Source of the DNA: Balanoglossus misakiensis
Taxonomy: Eukaryota; Hemichordata
Direction of reading: 5' to 3'
Assembly: GCA_040954595.2 (NCBI GenBank)
Contig: CM082584.2
Span: forward strand, 5,022,001-5,086,000
DNA length: 64,000 nt
In this document: positions 12,401-21,973 of the stretch, piece after piece
Layout of the letters: each line of letters starts with the position of its first letter
Numbering within the stretch: position 1 is the stretch's first letter
Notes under the pieces: generated by a model
Told to the model about the DNA's origin: nothing
Database searches by the model: none
Seen by the model: only the letters and a program-made list of their open reading frames with translations
Made by a program: the position numbers and the translations under genes

Positions 12401-15400
12401 TTTGGTTTACTGGTCCTGACAATCAAAATATTACCCTAATTTACTAGTTTTTAATTTCCAGCCGTGCATTATACAACCATAAGTCATGGTAAACCGACAG
12501 AAAGAAATTGCCTGAAACTATGCCTCCTCATTGGTCCAAGTATAAGTAGATGTTATGCGGAAAAAAAACACAAGCCGGGATTCTAGACAAATATAGTTGC
12601 ATGGTTACCTTTTCCTAGTTTTTTAATAACACCCATTGTTTTAAAGACTTCCTTTGCAGCAAACAGGGCATCATTTCCGTGACAAGTGTAATAGTCCTGC
12701 AACCAAAAGAAATTGCATCAAAAAGTCATTGTCAATAACACAATTGAAAATTACAATAAACTTTTCATGTGATCTTATGTTTTGGAAAATAGCTATAACA
12801 AGGAAGTAGCTGGCCTTGTAGTGACCAAGTTGTCATATGAGAGAGACAGGGCAAAATTGGAAGAGTTTGGTGGTCATATCGACGTATCGAGTGCCTGGAC
12901 GAAGTCGATTCTTCAAAAGAATGGACTTTGTGCGGCGTAAGGGTACGAAGGGCATGAACGGCTACCGGATGATTTTGACACATTGAGGGCGGCGGCTTTC
13001 ATCGACCGCGTACAGAAAGTTCGAGGTGACTTTTCCATCCCAGAAGAAATGGTTGTGAATTGGGATCAGACGGGCATCAGTTTACTTCCTGGGGGGTGAG
13101 TGGACACTGGAGGAGAGGGAAAGGAAGCAGATCATGATATCGGGCCTTGACGACAAGCGGCAGATAACAGTTCTACTGGGAGTATCGATGGCTGGTCAGC
13201 TACATGTACTACCACCGCAAGTTATTTACGCTGGCAAGACCGACCGATGTCATCCCAATGTCAATTTTCCAGCCAACTGGGACTTGAGACCCACATCGCA
13301 TCACACTGGAGCAACGAGGCATCGATGATCCAGAACGTTCAGAAGATCATCATCCCGTACTTAGCAGATCAACGGCAGAGACTATAAGGTCTATCTCCTG
13401 TCAAGAAAGCACTGGTGATGTTCGACATCTACAAGGCTCATCGCGGTGAGGAACTTCGCAAGATCCTCGAAGAAAACCCGACAAAGTCGTGTTTATCCCA
13501 GCTGCGTGCACATAAGCTAAAACCTCTAGATCTGTCAGTCAACAAGGAGTACAAAGAAGCCCTCAAGTCCTGCTTCAATGCCTGGTATGCTGAGAGAGTT
13601 ATGGAAACTCTCGAAGGAAATGAAGAAAATGAAGGCAACAACATCAGCGTAGTGGTGCCACAGATTGATCTGCGAACATTGGTCATCAAACCTATCCATG
13701 AGAGAAGGATTGTCAGCTGCCATGATGAAATCACTCGTCCGACTCCCAATGGTTTCATTTTTTTTTTGCATCGTAAGTGTATGTATGCCAGAGCAAACTA
13801 TATTATCCGCAACTTCAGTCATTGTTCGTATGAAGTCGAAAATGTTCTTTTCAGAACTTTCATGTACAGTGTTTATTGCCTAAATATCTGGAGTGATTAT
13901 AGTGTTAAGAAGATGAATACTCTGCGAGTTGCTCACAATAATTGTATGAGAATCACATTTCAACTTAAATTTGCCTGTAGTGTTAGCAACACCTGTGCGC
14001 AGAGAAGCATTCTGAATTTTACTTCACTTCAACGCCAGGCTCTTTTTAAATTCAGGGCTCGTCTGATGGAAAGTGGGAACTTTTTAATTCGTAGTTTTAA
14101 CGAATCTGACTCGTTGCTCTTTTCATCCTTGTGGAGACATTTTAGAAATGTCATGTATAGATAAGTTTCCAGATTGCCTCTAAATGTCTGGGATACAAGA
14201 CCACTGAGGGTTTTGTCTCTGTATGATGATGTTGCTACAGGTAAATCTACCGCCTGAGACAGAAAAAATGTTCTAATTCTATTAAAGGGACAAAGACAGT
14301 CAATCTCTCAATTACCAATTAAATTATGAGTTTTTCTTATGACTTAATTATGTTCTTTTAGTAGCAAATAACGATTGTTAAAACCCAGCATTAAAGTGAA
14401 GGGGGTTGTCGCGCCACGTTTGTTTGTTGATAAACATTAGAATTTACCCGCAAATCCCTGAAATAAGATATTTTTTTAAGAATGAAAGTAGCAGCCCAGC
14501 GTAACAGGGCATGACAGCAACAGAAGATCCTAGATCCTGAAGCATTCTGAATTTTACTTCACTTCAATGCCAGGCTCTTTTTAAAGTCAGGGCTCGTCTG
14601 ATGGAAAGTGGGAACTTTTTAATTCGTAGTTTTAACGAATCTGACTCGTTGCTGTTTTCATCCTTGAGGAGACATTTTAGAAATGTCATGTATAGATAAG
14701 TTTCCAGATTGCCTCTAAATGTCTGGGATACAAGACCACTGAGGGTTTTGTCTCTGTATGATGATGTTGCTACAGGTAAATCTACCGCCTGAGACATAAA
14801 AAATGTTCTAATTCTATTAAAGGGACAAAGTCTCTCTCTCAATTACCAATTAAATTATGAGTTTTTCTTATGACTTAATTATGTTCTTTTAGTAGCAAAT
14901 AACGATTGTCAAAACCCAGCATTAAAGTGAAGGGGGTTGTCGCGCCACGTTTGTTTGTTGATAAACATTAGAATTTACCCGCAAATCCCTGAAATAAGAT
15001 ATTTTTTTAAGAATGAACGTAGCAGCCCAGCGTAACAGGGCATAACAGCAACAGAAGATCCTAGTAGGTCTTGGCGACTGCAGTGGGGTTTGTGCTGATA
15101 TGGGAGGACATATTCTCATCATGGGTGGACACCCACGCGGCACGACGACCCCTTCCCTTTAACACAAACCCCATAAGTAAATAATTTTGTTTTATTTATA
15201 GTATATACTTACATTTCTGTCAAAGAATCTAAATGTTGCATCTGGTTTCTGAAAAGTAAAATGAATTAAAAAGACAGATACAGTATCATTATGAAAACGT
15301 TTAGTTTTAAGCAAGCTACATGTACCAGGGTGGTATTAATAGTATAAATAGCTGTTTTAAGAAATAGCTCTGGCCATTAATTAAAATCGCACCAAAAGGG

Positions 15401-17200
15401 CTACTAGATAGACATGTTGGATCATATCAAATTGGTACATATTGTCTTTAGTAATGGCTGTCCAGCAACCATATAATGGATTGTACCTCTAAATAAAATG
15501 ACATGCATCTACCGTATATGACATATAGTACACTGTCCTTGTACCAAATTTCATCAAAATACATTTGACAGCGCACAAGCATAAACAAACAAATGTGTGT
15601 GTGTGCCAAAAAGAGTTTACTTACATCAGGCATTCCACGATAAAAGGAAAGAAAGCCTTGTTCCTGCACAGTGTCTGTGATGGAAATAAATGAAATCTGT
15701 CTTAATGATTATTCAAACCCGTCTCCTGAAACAATTCTCGTCTACATGGAGGTCTAGGCAATAGGACTGCATCATGATCAACAGACTTGGCGCTGCAAGG
15801 AACCCAGCCCTCACTGCTTATTACAATATTTGGTCTTAAAATTAGGCAGCACATACAAACATCTCTGGAGAGTGGCCGAGATTATTGTTCTGATTGTTCA
15901 CCACTTTCGTTCATGAAAATCCTTACTTTTTGAGTCAAGTATAAAGCATAATTATTTAAGTACATGATAAATGATCTGGTTGACTACAACTTCATAGCCC
16001 GGAGACCAGGCGTCGATCTAGAATACAACGCCCGGTGACAGTCGAGAAATTTCCTGCTGAGCTGAAAGATAGTAGCCCTGGCAACGATCAGGGTCGCTTA
16101 GTAACGAATGGATAACGAGTGATCTATCAAATGTTGACGGGCGCCAGTGGTTGGATGATATAATTAACAAAGCTTGGTAAATCACTCCCACACCCCCGTC
16201 ACGGGAATTTCACACATGACTCCACCTCTATTTCCTCATTTAGAATGCGATGATGTCATTTGGTTTACATTGAGTGACCAATTAGCTTACACACAAGATT
16301 TACCACCCGTGTCGTTCTGCGCACAGAATTCGGTGCGTAAATAGAGACTGTCACCGGGCGTTTCTTTTCCCCTACTACGCCCTGGTCTCCGGGCTAACAA
16401 CTTCAGTACCGTAGCTCGAAATTTTGCCTGGTATTGGATGTTGCCAATACCATGTACCAGACAAAACCTCGAGCTGCGGTACTGAAGTGCATGTAGTATT
16501 GAACCTTAGCCTACGTGTTTTTGTTTGTTTCGTGTTTTCGCCCGTGCTCACACGTATAACGCTAGGTTATATACTAATGTAGTGCTACTGCACTACAATG
16601 ACATTTCAAGGTGTAGCTGAAGTTCAGTACCTCAAGTTTTGCCTTGGTCTAACCATGGAGCTACACACAGGAGGCGGATTCCATTGACATGACTGACTGT
16701 AGCTCTGCGTGGCAGGGCTGTGTTGTTACGGCGAGTACTGGCAGAGGGAGTGTAGACTGACTGGGGCTGATTCAACATGAAAATAAGAAATTGAATCAGG
16801 CCCCAGTCAGTGGAGTCCGCCGCCTGTGGAGCAACAAATACACACAAAAACACACACACACACACACACACAAACCATGCACGAACCAAGGAAGGCAAAA
16901 CCTCGACTGGAGTCTTGAGCTACTGAACAGCAGCTTTTCCACGTGGTGCCTTGCTGCAGTTTTGCAGCCACGTCACGCCCACCCGTCAAAAACAAAAATC
17001 GTCAAGGGTAGTCGCGGGGCTACAAAACTGCAGCAACATGGTGCCCAGCTCGTCAGTAAGTCGCCGTAGAGAGTTCCCTACACCGCCGTAGCCTCTTCGC
17101 CTAGTGTCAATTTGCCGAGTTGTTGTAACTGAGTTGCAGAAAACATAAACGAGTTAAATCCCTTACCGAGAGTCAGCTGTTGATTTGGTTGTACCGCCAT
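481..17200 (-). CDS. MSH2: DNA mismatch repair protein MSH2, N-terminal half (gene continues past left edge)
   Basis: MSH2 pairs with MSH6 or MSH3 in the nucleus to recognise mismatches. Thirteen exons can be joined with GT/AG borders and continuous phase: 17200-17167, 15674-15625, 15248-15213, 12696-12609, 12204-12059, 11480-11283, 10795-10672, 8360-8274, 3629-3571, 3368-3248, 2679-2566, 1057-804, 595-481, about 475 codons. The start MAVQP matches vertebrate MSH2. Other diagnostic stretches are [51 protein letters not shown] and LEKHEGKH-like [12 protein letters not shown], covering the mismatch-binding, connector and lever domains into the start of the clamp. The Walker ATPase and helix-turn-helix lie off the window. 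The exon ending at 10672 uses a weak GTCAGT donor. Introns are large and full of transposon relics. Identity is secure from colinear similarity; exact borders are inferred. Confidence 0.96.
2178..2532. mobile_element. Hairpin MITE (family with CAAAGTCTCTCTC ends), full copy 1
   Basis: About 355 bp reading almost the same on both strands. The left side has GACAAAGTCTCTCTC, then a TTAATTATGTTTGATACAAG block; the right side returns the same blocks in reverse and ends GTCCCTTTAA. A central GAATAAATGGTAAAG... loop separates arms of about 165 bp. Canonical ends are TTAAAGGGACAAAG, suggesting a TTAA target. It lies in an MSH2 intron just below the exon at 2566-2679. There is no coding capacity. Confidence 0.85.
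3662..4011. mobile_element. Hairpin MITE (CAAAGTCTCTCTC family), full copy 2
   Basis: Same family as 2178-2532, starting TTAAACGGACAAAG and ending CTTTGTCCCTTTAA. The two arms each contain the TTTGATACAAG and ATGTGGATATATAG blocks and meet around TTCATTTTGGCGAG. It sits 33 bp from the MSH2 exon 3571-3629, so the intron sequence feeding that acceptor is partly transposon-derived. Confidence 0.87.
4898..5154 (+). pseudogene. Merlin/ISXO2-like transposase C-terminal fragment
   Basis: Within an open frame spanning 4663-5307 the stretch containing [16 protein letters not shown] followed by LDEF resembles the end of the ISXO2-like DDE transposase domain, where family members read roughly DP.TGAHTQ.IES.W and end in a .EF motif. 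The upstream part of the frame has no recognised similarity, the first catalytic acids are not identifiable, and no terminal repeats are evident, so this looks like a relic. It is antisense within an MSH2 intron. The family call rests on one motif, so confidence is moderate. Confidence 0.55.
5629..6806 (+). pseudogene. Tigger/pogo (Tc1-mariner) DDE transposase, disrupted
   Basis: The frames encode a Tigger-type transposase: a CENP-B-like segment ([13 protein letters not shown]), first acid in [10 protein letters not shown], a middle with [20 protein letters not shown], second acid in LDNATCHP, and third acid in [12 protein letters not shown] about 30 residues on, the spacing typical of Tigger. 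It is broken by an in-frame TGA at 5860-5862 right after the first acid motif and by a frameshift near 6160 between strands of the catalytic core. The N-terminal DNA-binding half is missing or lies in unrecognisable sequence before 5629. It sits antisense in the MSH2 intron 3630-8273. It is inactive as it stands; identification is confident. Confidence 0.88.
6897..7406 (+). CDS. Unassigned transposon-associated ORF (gag-like or hypothetical)
   Basis: A 169-codon open frame directly downstream of the Tigger relic and in the same orientation. It contains [44 protein letters not shown] and [13 protein letters not shown] recall similar uncharacterised proteins recurring in marine invertebrate genomes, often near retroelements, but I cannot assign a family or catalytic role. 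The middle is neither cysteine-rich nor hydrophobic, so it gives no zinc finger or membrane clue. It may be an independent inserted element, since the Tigger reading ends at 6806. Treat as a mobile-element ORF of unknown function. Confidence 0.4.
   Translation: MNSQSNSNTHNYAQGTLQADLDPLVYVQTRQQDENKYADIVDYLSIFDRVKQQHVISTGENGTRLILESDTHKTRLKSVTPTQWIGANARIKYDLIHKGSLKSNAVLNYLAYTDKISQLEVRFTWVSVLLYDRQYRQLQAVDKFPWGISDIPHLTTVSLKEKVPFSCQT
7804..7996. mobile_element. MITE with TTAAAGGTA termini, copy 1
   Basis: About 193 bp with imperfect inverted ends: TTAAAGGTATTCGGTCACC on the left and GGTGACTGTGTACCTTTAA on the right. A closely similar copy is at 11620-11803, sharing the GCTACAGTTACCATGGCAA block. 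No coding capacity. The TTAA ends suggest a TTAA target site. Confidence 0.75.
8169..8229. repeat. Perfect 30-bp inverted repeat with one-base spacer
   Basis: Left arm starts AATAATGCTGAAAAC and right arm ends GTTTTCAGCATTATT; all 30 bases pair around a single A at 8199. Flanking TTTTCACTGGGATTTTA-like sequence at 8036-8165 adds further inverted similarity, so this may be the core of a small hairpin element. It ends 45 bp from the MSH2 exon 8274-8360, on the donor side. Confidence 0.8.
8480..9690. repeat. Five-unit tandem array, 238-239 bp period, with AGGTCA half-site clusters
   Basis: Units repeat the same text (GCCAAGATATGG..., ATTTTGGGCAAGAAATTTTG, AATTAATGAGATATGCAGGT). The same internal landmark starts at 8553, 8791, 9030, 9269 and 9507, giving the period. 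Each unit contains three AGGTCA hexamers in one orientation with spacers of 1 and 4 bases, the DR1 and DR4 layouts bound by nuclear receptors. The last unit is the most diverged. The array lies in the MSH2 intron 8361-10671. Regulatory activity is conjecture. Confidence 0.9.
9880..10233. mobile_element. Short repeat element with GGTCCCATTGG end and CCATACAT microsatellite, copy 1
   Basis: It ends in CCAATGGGACCTA, has an internal run of CATA/CCAT units (about 10100-10180), and a body containing GCAAATTAGCT-like, AAACTCCCATCTACAGCCC and GTGATACGC blocks. The same body, microsatellite and terminus appear in opposite orientation at 63243-63530, which defines the family. No coding capacity is evident. 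It lies in an MSH2 intron. Confidence 0.7.
11620..11803. mobile_element. MITE with TTAAAGGTA termini, copy 2
   Basis: Second copy of the family at 7804-7996, sharing CGGTCACCTATG, GCTACAGTTACCATGGCAA and a TCAGTGG...GGCA block. The right end is eroded. It lies between the MSH2 exons 11283-11480 and 12059-12204. Confidence 0.7.
12790..13744 (+). pseudogene. Pogo-like DDE transposase relic
   Basis: Antisense in the MSH2 intron 12697-15212. Visible blocks in order: an N-terminal [15 protein letters not shown] segment, first acid in [49 protein letters not shown], second acid in [10 protein letters not shown] and third acid in [13 protein letters not shown], then [10 protein letters not shown]. 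This is the order in a pogo-like DDE subfamily distinct from the Tigger copy at 5629. Frameshifts near 13097 and 13325 and an early stop break it. The open frame at 13415 continues past the transposase into LINE sequence at about 13745. Confidence 0.8.
13745..14163 (+). pseudogene. Non-LTR retrotransposon (LINE) ORF2 C-terminal fragment fused to pogo relic
   Basis: The frame continues uninterrupted from the pogo relic. The blocks [26 protein letters not shown] and [16 protein letters not shown] are typical of the region after the reverse transcriptase in many LINE ORF2 proteins (compare Y...LW...K..MKRLRVAYNNA). The catalytic YADD part is absent. The frame stops at 14162-14164. Immediately downstream lies a DNMT3 exon-like stretch. 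This is probably a nested insertion; its LINE clade is not determinable here. Confidence 0.65.
14185..14290 (+). pseudogene. Displaced copy 1 of DNMT3 catalytic motif I exon with its splice donor
   Basis: The plus strand reads [19 protein letters not shown] up to 14240, then GTAAATCTACCGCCTGAGAC. The DNMT3 exon at 26330-26537 (minus) encodes [19 protein letters not shown] followed by the same donor and intron bases. About 105 bp align at roughly 90 percent by eye, including intron. The AdoMet-binding FDG is YDD here. It is orphaned in an MSH2 intron on the opposite strand to both genes and cannot make a methyltransferase. Intron inclusion argues for DNA-level copying, not retroposition. Confidence 0.85.
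14720..14825 (+). pseudogene. Displaced copy 2 of DNMT3 catalytic motif I exon
   Basis: Second copy, carried by the 535-bp tandem duplication; it also ends in CTACAG at 14775 followed by GTAAATCTACC. It shares the YDD change with copy 1, so the change predates the tandem duplication. Downstream intron-like text (GTTCTTTTAGTAGCAAATAACG...) also matches the DNMT3 intron near 26100-26130. Confidence 0.85.
14922..15162. mobile_element. MITE with TTAAAGGGAAG termini, copy 1
   Basis: About 241 bp; left end TTAAAGTGAAGGGGGTTGTCG, right end CGACGACCCCTTCCCTTTAA, giving roughly 20-bp inverted ends. It matches 24044-24287 along its length (GTTTGTTGATAAACATT, AACAGAAGATCCTAG, GACACCCACGCGGC). A left-end-only partial copy lies in the upstream tandem unit at about 14387-14535. 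Confidence 0.85.
15995..16396. mobile_element. MULE-like MITE with 9-bp target duplication, copy 1
   Basis: 402 bp bounded by TAGCCCGGAGACCAGG and its inverse CCTGGTCTCCGGGCTA. The flanks are ACAACTTCA on both sides (15986-15994 and 16397-16405), a perfect 9-bp target duplication as made by Mutator-like transposases. Relatives at 31966-32035 and 41957-42374 share ends and the 9-bp signature. It lies in the first MSH2 intron. Confidence 0.93.
16403..16931. repeat. Cluster of inverted repeats and (CA)n in MSH2 intron 1
   Basis: 16403-16490 folds back on itself (ACTTCAGTACCGTAGCTCG against CGAGCTGCGGTACTGAAGT). 16758-16808 is another fold-back (GACTGGGGCTGATTCAA against TTGAATCAGGCCCCAGTC). 16838-16872 is a CA-rich microsatellite. 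Similar TTCAGTACCTCAAGTTTTGCC words bracket 16621-16931, suggesting a nested MITE of the same family as the first hairpin. Confidence 0.6.
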
Positions 17201-18060
17201 GTTGATTTGAAGTTTGACCTGAAGTGACCTATCCCGCGCTTTTAATTCAAGAGTCACATGGTACGAAGGTCATTGACGGCGCCCTCTGGAGAGGCACAGT
17301 GCATAGGACAGTTTCGATTTCTCGGCTATTTTTTCCTGAGCGCAAATTTTATGTGAAGCCAAATAACAGCAAACCTGACGATCGATTCATGTATTTTACT
17401 CTCGACAGTTTCCCCTTATCATGCTTATACTGGCTGAGGGACTGGATAGAAATTGCAGGGAGGGAGGGGGATGTACGCGCAGACGTAGTCTTTAATATCA
17501 ATCACGTGATCTGGCCATGTGTCCCATGCATGCATGGCGCTGTCAAAATTATAAGCGGGCAGGGAAGGGACGGTGATTTTGTAGTAGGTCGTCATTTCGC
17601 GCAAGCAGTTTGAAGGGTCATGAATTTTTGAAGGATTAATTATCACATTCCATACCGTTTGCTTTAAATGTAGAATATTGATAAAACTGTCTTGCAATGT
17701 TGTTGCGATCTTTTTCTTCACATTTTCACAAAACGTGCCAAAAAGGAGTATTTAAAATAAATGATATAAAGAAACACTATGCCACCATGTTGATTTCTAT
17801 AGAACTGTTTAGATATTTTCACCACGAAAAATGATAGCATGTGGGTGCGAGAAAAGTGCTGACTCAACCTCTGCCAAAATCTTTTAGACCCCTTATGAAC
17901 TTGAAACATAGGATGGGAACACAATGTTTTCTTGTTATTAATTAGGTCATGAATGAATCACTTTTTAGCTGGGGAATATTTCCTGACCATTGTGAGTATC
18001 ACTTCAACAAGGGTCTTACATGTATCATCCGAAGTTATTATTAAAAGATGAATAAGCCTG
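17201..18060. other. Upstream flank of MSH2, no gene recognised
   Basis: This is the 5' side of the MSH2 start codon and must contain its promoter, but I see no clear TATA box or other decisive element. Short open frames on both strands (for example 17224-17613) have no recognisable similarity and look fortuitous. Confidence 0.4.
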
Positions 18061-19190
18061 TAATAGTAATAGTTCTTTATTTCACCATTTTACACAAAAA
18101 CGAAAATGACTTTAAAAGTAAATACATAAAAAGATTCAAAGCACAAAAATACGATTAAAAGCGTTTGACATTAGTTAATAGTTTATATACAAACAGACAT
18201 AATAGAAATATAAATAAATACAGTAACATTTGTACTTAAAACTCATACAAAAAGCAACACTAAAAATCCTTAAAAGTAAGTTCATTTTTCATTCATGATA
18301 TAGGGCCTAGTTTTTCAAAGCATTCTTTAACCTTATATTCTAATATTTCTTTATTTCACCATTTTACAAAAACACGAAAACGAACTTTAAATGTAAATAC
18401 ATAGATTCAAAGCACAAAAATACGATTAAAACAGCTTGACAATAGTTAAAAGTTTAAATACAAACTCACATTAGAGAAATAAATAATTACAATGAAATAT
18501 GTACATAGAAATTCATTTAGAATAGATTTAGAAATCGAAAAAGGTAGAGCCCAGGGTGTTGCATTTGAAGACAGAATATGTCAAATTTGTGACTTACAGG
18601 AAATAGAGAACTTCATTTCATTTGTATTTGCCCTTTATATCAAATTTTAAGACTCCAACTTCTACCACAGTGGTCTTATTCAGAGCCAACAATTGATAAG
18701 TTTTATTCACTAATGTCTTCCTCCAATAGCACAGTTATTTTCAAGGTGGCACTATTTGTACATAAGGCGTATAAACTGAGAGAAGAATTTTTTATTACCA
18801 TGTAAAGTACTCACTCCCATGATGTATATATATATTTTTGTATTTGTAATTTCAAGCTGCAATATGGGCCGGAGGCCTTTAAGAGCAATAAATATATATT
18901 ATACAAAAAAGCAACAGTACGGCATTAAACATCCTTAAAAGTAAGCAAAGGAAATATTCATTTTTCATTCATGATGTAGGTTTTAGTTTTAGCCTTCTTT
19001 ACCCTTTTACTTGATTAAATCGATTAAATTGAAGGAAGGATGTACTTCCAGTGCTTTTCTAGTGCACAAAAAAGTATTTCAAGTTCTGCCATAGAACCTC
19101 TCTCAGGCTCAATGGTTCAGCTAAAATTAATTTTCGGAAACAAAAAGTCATTAGGTATACGTAGAACAGATCTAGTATAGGATAGGATCA
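18061..19190 (-). repeat. LINE-associated direct repeats (3' side of the minus-strand LINE)
   Basis: Blocks such as TTCTTTATTTCACCATTTTAC (about 18070 and 18348) and CCTTAAAAGTAAG...TTTTTCATTCATGAT (about 18270 and 18940) recur in the same orientation. They lie downstream of the minus-strand reverse transcriptase relic and fit a 3' untranslated region that was partly duplicated and then interrupted by another LINE tail at 18530-18900. Confidence 0.5.
18530..18900 (+). pseudogene. LINE ORF2 C-terminal tail with 3' end
   Basis: The plus strand reads FEDRICQICDLQEIENFISFVF, like the C-terminal Cys motif and following acidic-Phe block of LINE ORF2 proteins. Stops follow. The end GGGCCGGAGGCCTTTAAGAG then AATAAATATATATTA has the look of a LINE 3' terminus with a poly-A signal. 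A 5'-truncated insertion is the simplest reading. Confidence 0.6.
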
Positions 19191-19204
19191 GGAGTGGGAT
19201 TAAA

Positions 19205-20345
19205 AGGACACATAATGATGTATTGTGCGAGTATTAGAGGTTATTTCTGAAATCGAAGTTGAAGGTATATGTGTGACAGTTATACAGAGCTTCCAAATAT
19301 CGAGAATACCTAGCTGTTTAAATACTGGATCAGAATGTGAGCGAGATTCAGGGAAACTAATCAAACGGACAAGTTTCTTTTCAAGTTTTATAGTTGATCG
19401 ATGTAAGTTATATGTGAGTTGTCCCATATTTCAATGCAGTAGTTCAAGTTATATACAGAGGAGTTAAGGAGTTAATTTTGAGGTAGAACACGACGCAGAC
19501 AAGATAAAACAACTACTTTTAGGCTAATCTTTTTGAAACATTTTCAACTTGGGAATTCCAATTAAGATTCGTCAATTGTAACCCCAAGATTCAACAAAAA
19601 AGACTTTCTCTAAGGGAAAACCGTCAATTGATAGAGTGATTTTCTTTTGTGGTGTTTTAAAAACCCAATAGTCGGATTTTTCAGTGTTGATTGTCAGCTT
19701 GTATTCTTTAAACCATCCTGACACCTTGTTTAAGTCTGTTTATCTTTTTCACCACCACGGTTTAAGTCCAAAATCATTTTTTTCTATGGTAAGATTGGAA
19801 CTATGGGTGAAAGGGTTATACTGCTGAGATCGACATTGTGAGTTTTCATTGACATAAACAAGTTTGCATGCATCGTCAGCATAGAGCCTAAATTTAAAAA
19901 TGCCAGTTGAGTTTTGAATATCATTAATAATATAAATAAGAATAACATAGGACCAAATATTGATCCCCATGGCACTCCAGAGGTGATTCTTTGTATGTCT
20001 GACAAACAGCTGTTTTTGACAACAAAGTGTTGACGGTTTTCGGGGCCTACGAATACTGCAATGACTTATTTGCATTGTACAATGTTCTGGCAAGCAATAA
20101 GAATGTCATGATTTATGGTATGGAACGCCTTTCTTAAATCGATAAAGATGCCCAGAGTTACAGAACCATTGTTCATTTCTTTCATTAACTATAATTGTGT
20201 GGTAAAATCGGCCAAACTAAGTTTAGTACTGTAACCTTTACAGAACCCTTATTGTGTTTCAACAAGAATGTTAAATTTATTTTAAAATTTAGCTGTTTAT
20301 TAACAAAACCCTCGAAGATTTTGCTGAAAGTTGGTAAGATAGATA
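19205..20345 (-). pseudogene. Non-LTR retrotransposon reverse transcriptase, decayed
   Basis: On the minus strand, blocks appear in RT order across several frames: LPTFSKIFEGFVNKQL (about 20320), VTLGIFIDLRKAFHTINHD (about 20140), SGVPWGSIFGPMLFL (about 19990) and FKFRLYADDA (about 19890) with the catalytic YADD, then the ORF2 tail with LEKKLVRLISFPESRSH (about 19370). Frameshifts separate the blocks. It lies between the MSH2 start and the DNMT3 3' end. The clade was not resolved; the tail resembles CR1/RTE-like elements by eye. Confidence 0.82.
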
Positions 20346-21291
20346 TTAGTCACCGATTTCATGAGTTGCAACTTTGAGTTTATCAGAGAAAAGGTCACCT
20401 TATAGTTAAAACTATAAGCAAGGGGTTTCGAAATAGAATTCATACTTGGTTTTCAAGGGCTCATCAAATTTGATATTATGGAAACCAAGCTTGTGTGAGT
20501 AATGTAGGCCTATAACTTCAATATCTTTAGCAGTTCAGGTCGACATTAAGTGTTCACACCTGTTAAAAAGATCGTATTGTCTAGTCAAAATCAAATAGTT
20601 TAGCTGACTATCAAAATTAAAAAGTTGTCTACCAAAACGTAATGTTGTTTTGGGGAATATAAAATCCCATAAATATGAAAGACATTGCCTAGAACAATAA
20701 TAGTTAAGATTTCTAAATAATAAATTATCTTTGGATTAGGGGCCTTTGTATACGAAGTGTGTGTCTTCCAAATTCAGAGCTTAGGTTTGCGAGATCCACA
20801 GCTAACTAATAAAATGCATAACTGAAATCTCGTCAACGAATGTAATATTTACGTATCAGTTGGAGTTTTCATCTCCTGAAATATTAACCTCAAACAATGT
20901 GATTTGTCTTGATGTTTTGTGCACACTTTCCGGAATCACAGGGATGGAGGTTGCTCTGCATGACACATGATCATATCTGGTTTGCTTTTGCATGAGTGAA
21001 AATTAAAGATTTTGTCAACCCCAATCAGAAAACGCGAAAAATGAGGCCAGTAGGTCATAGAGTACTGCTCAAGTTCATCTGGTTTGTTGTATATATGATA
21101 CAAGTTGCCTGTATTAACAATAAAATGTGGCTGTCGAACTTCGGTCCCAACTATAGCGACGACACATTACAATAAAGATTTTACTCTGTGACTTACTGGA
21201 TTCGTTTTTGCGTTGTCTTGGACAGGCCTCCTCTTCAAGGCGTATAACTGGAGTGTAACAAAGTCGTCTAAACTTCAATGATGTTCAACAC

Positions 21292-21297
21292 TTTTAT
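21292..21297 (-). terminator. Candidate DNMT3 polyadenylation signal
   Basis: The minus strand reads AATAAA here, about 680 bases beyond the DNMT3 stop codon at 21974-21976, with no earlier gene in between. The intervening sequence is A/T-rich and non-coding, as expected for a 3' UTR. Confidence 0.55.
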
Positions 21298-21973
21298 TCC
21301 TATAAAACAGTGAATGTCTTTAACAATAACATACATGCTAAATATTGCAACAGAACAAAACATTACAGTATAACAATGTATGTTATAATATTTTTCATGG
21401 TTAATGGGTCAATGTCCAACATTTGTATTTCCAATGGAAACCTTTGGGTGACGAGTCCAGAATGTTGTCTCGTTGTATATCTATCTAATAAAATCTTTTC
21501 TCTCTGAGGCAGTAGGACCTCTTTCTGTGCAACACAACATATCATGTACCTCACAGTACATAATGTTAAACTTTAAAATGCAGCTTGTACTGAGTATAGG
21601 GTAAAAACAGTATTTGTAACACAACAATTTCTCAGGTCAAAACTGGAAAACTTCAACAGAAATAAAAACATATATAACAAACAGTATGAACACTGCTTTT
21701 AAACGCCAACACGTAACCAGTCATTGCTTTTATGAATGTCGTCATTTAGAACAGGTCTGCATCAATTGTGAATCAATGACTGCAGATTTTAACAACACTG
21801 TAGACCACCTCTCATGGTCTGGTAAGCAGGAACACAACTTCAGGTGCAAAATTGCAAAATGACAGTAAAGAACAAACATTCAATCAAGAACTAAATGGAC
21901 GTATGTTGACCCCTCTTCCTTGTATAGTCTCAGGCTGTCAACCTTGCACTACTGTGACCTTCCTGGTACTTTC

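Larger units (their letters stand above)
14004..15073. repeat. 535-bp direct tandem duplication (two units)
   Basis: Unit 1 (14004-14538) and unit 2 (14539-15073) are near identical: both start at GAAGCATTCTGAATTTTACTT and both run through LINE tail, DNMT3-like exon, MITE-like start and AACAGAAGATCCTAG. Differences are scattered single bases and a small change in the CAAAGTCTCTC block. The right end of unit 2 continues into the rest of a MITE that unit 1 lacks, so the duplication broke inside that MITE. Confidence 0.9.

Noticed and set aside
16838-16872. CA-rich run and TATA/CATA microsatellites considered as CRISPR-like spaced repeats
   Set aside because: They are simple microsatellites without unique spacers in a eukaryotic intron.
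17224-17613. Plus-strand 129-codon frame just upstream of the MSH2 start, considered as a divergent gene
   Set aside because: No similarity recognised, and no clear start context or splice structure. A bidirectional promoter cannot be argued from this.
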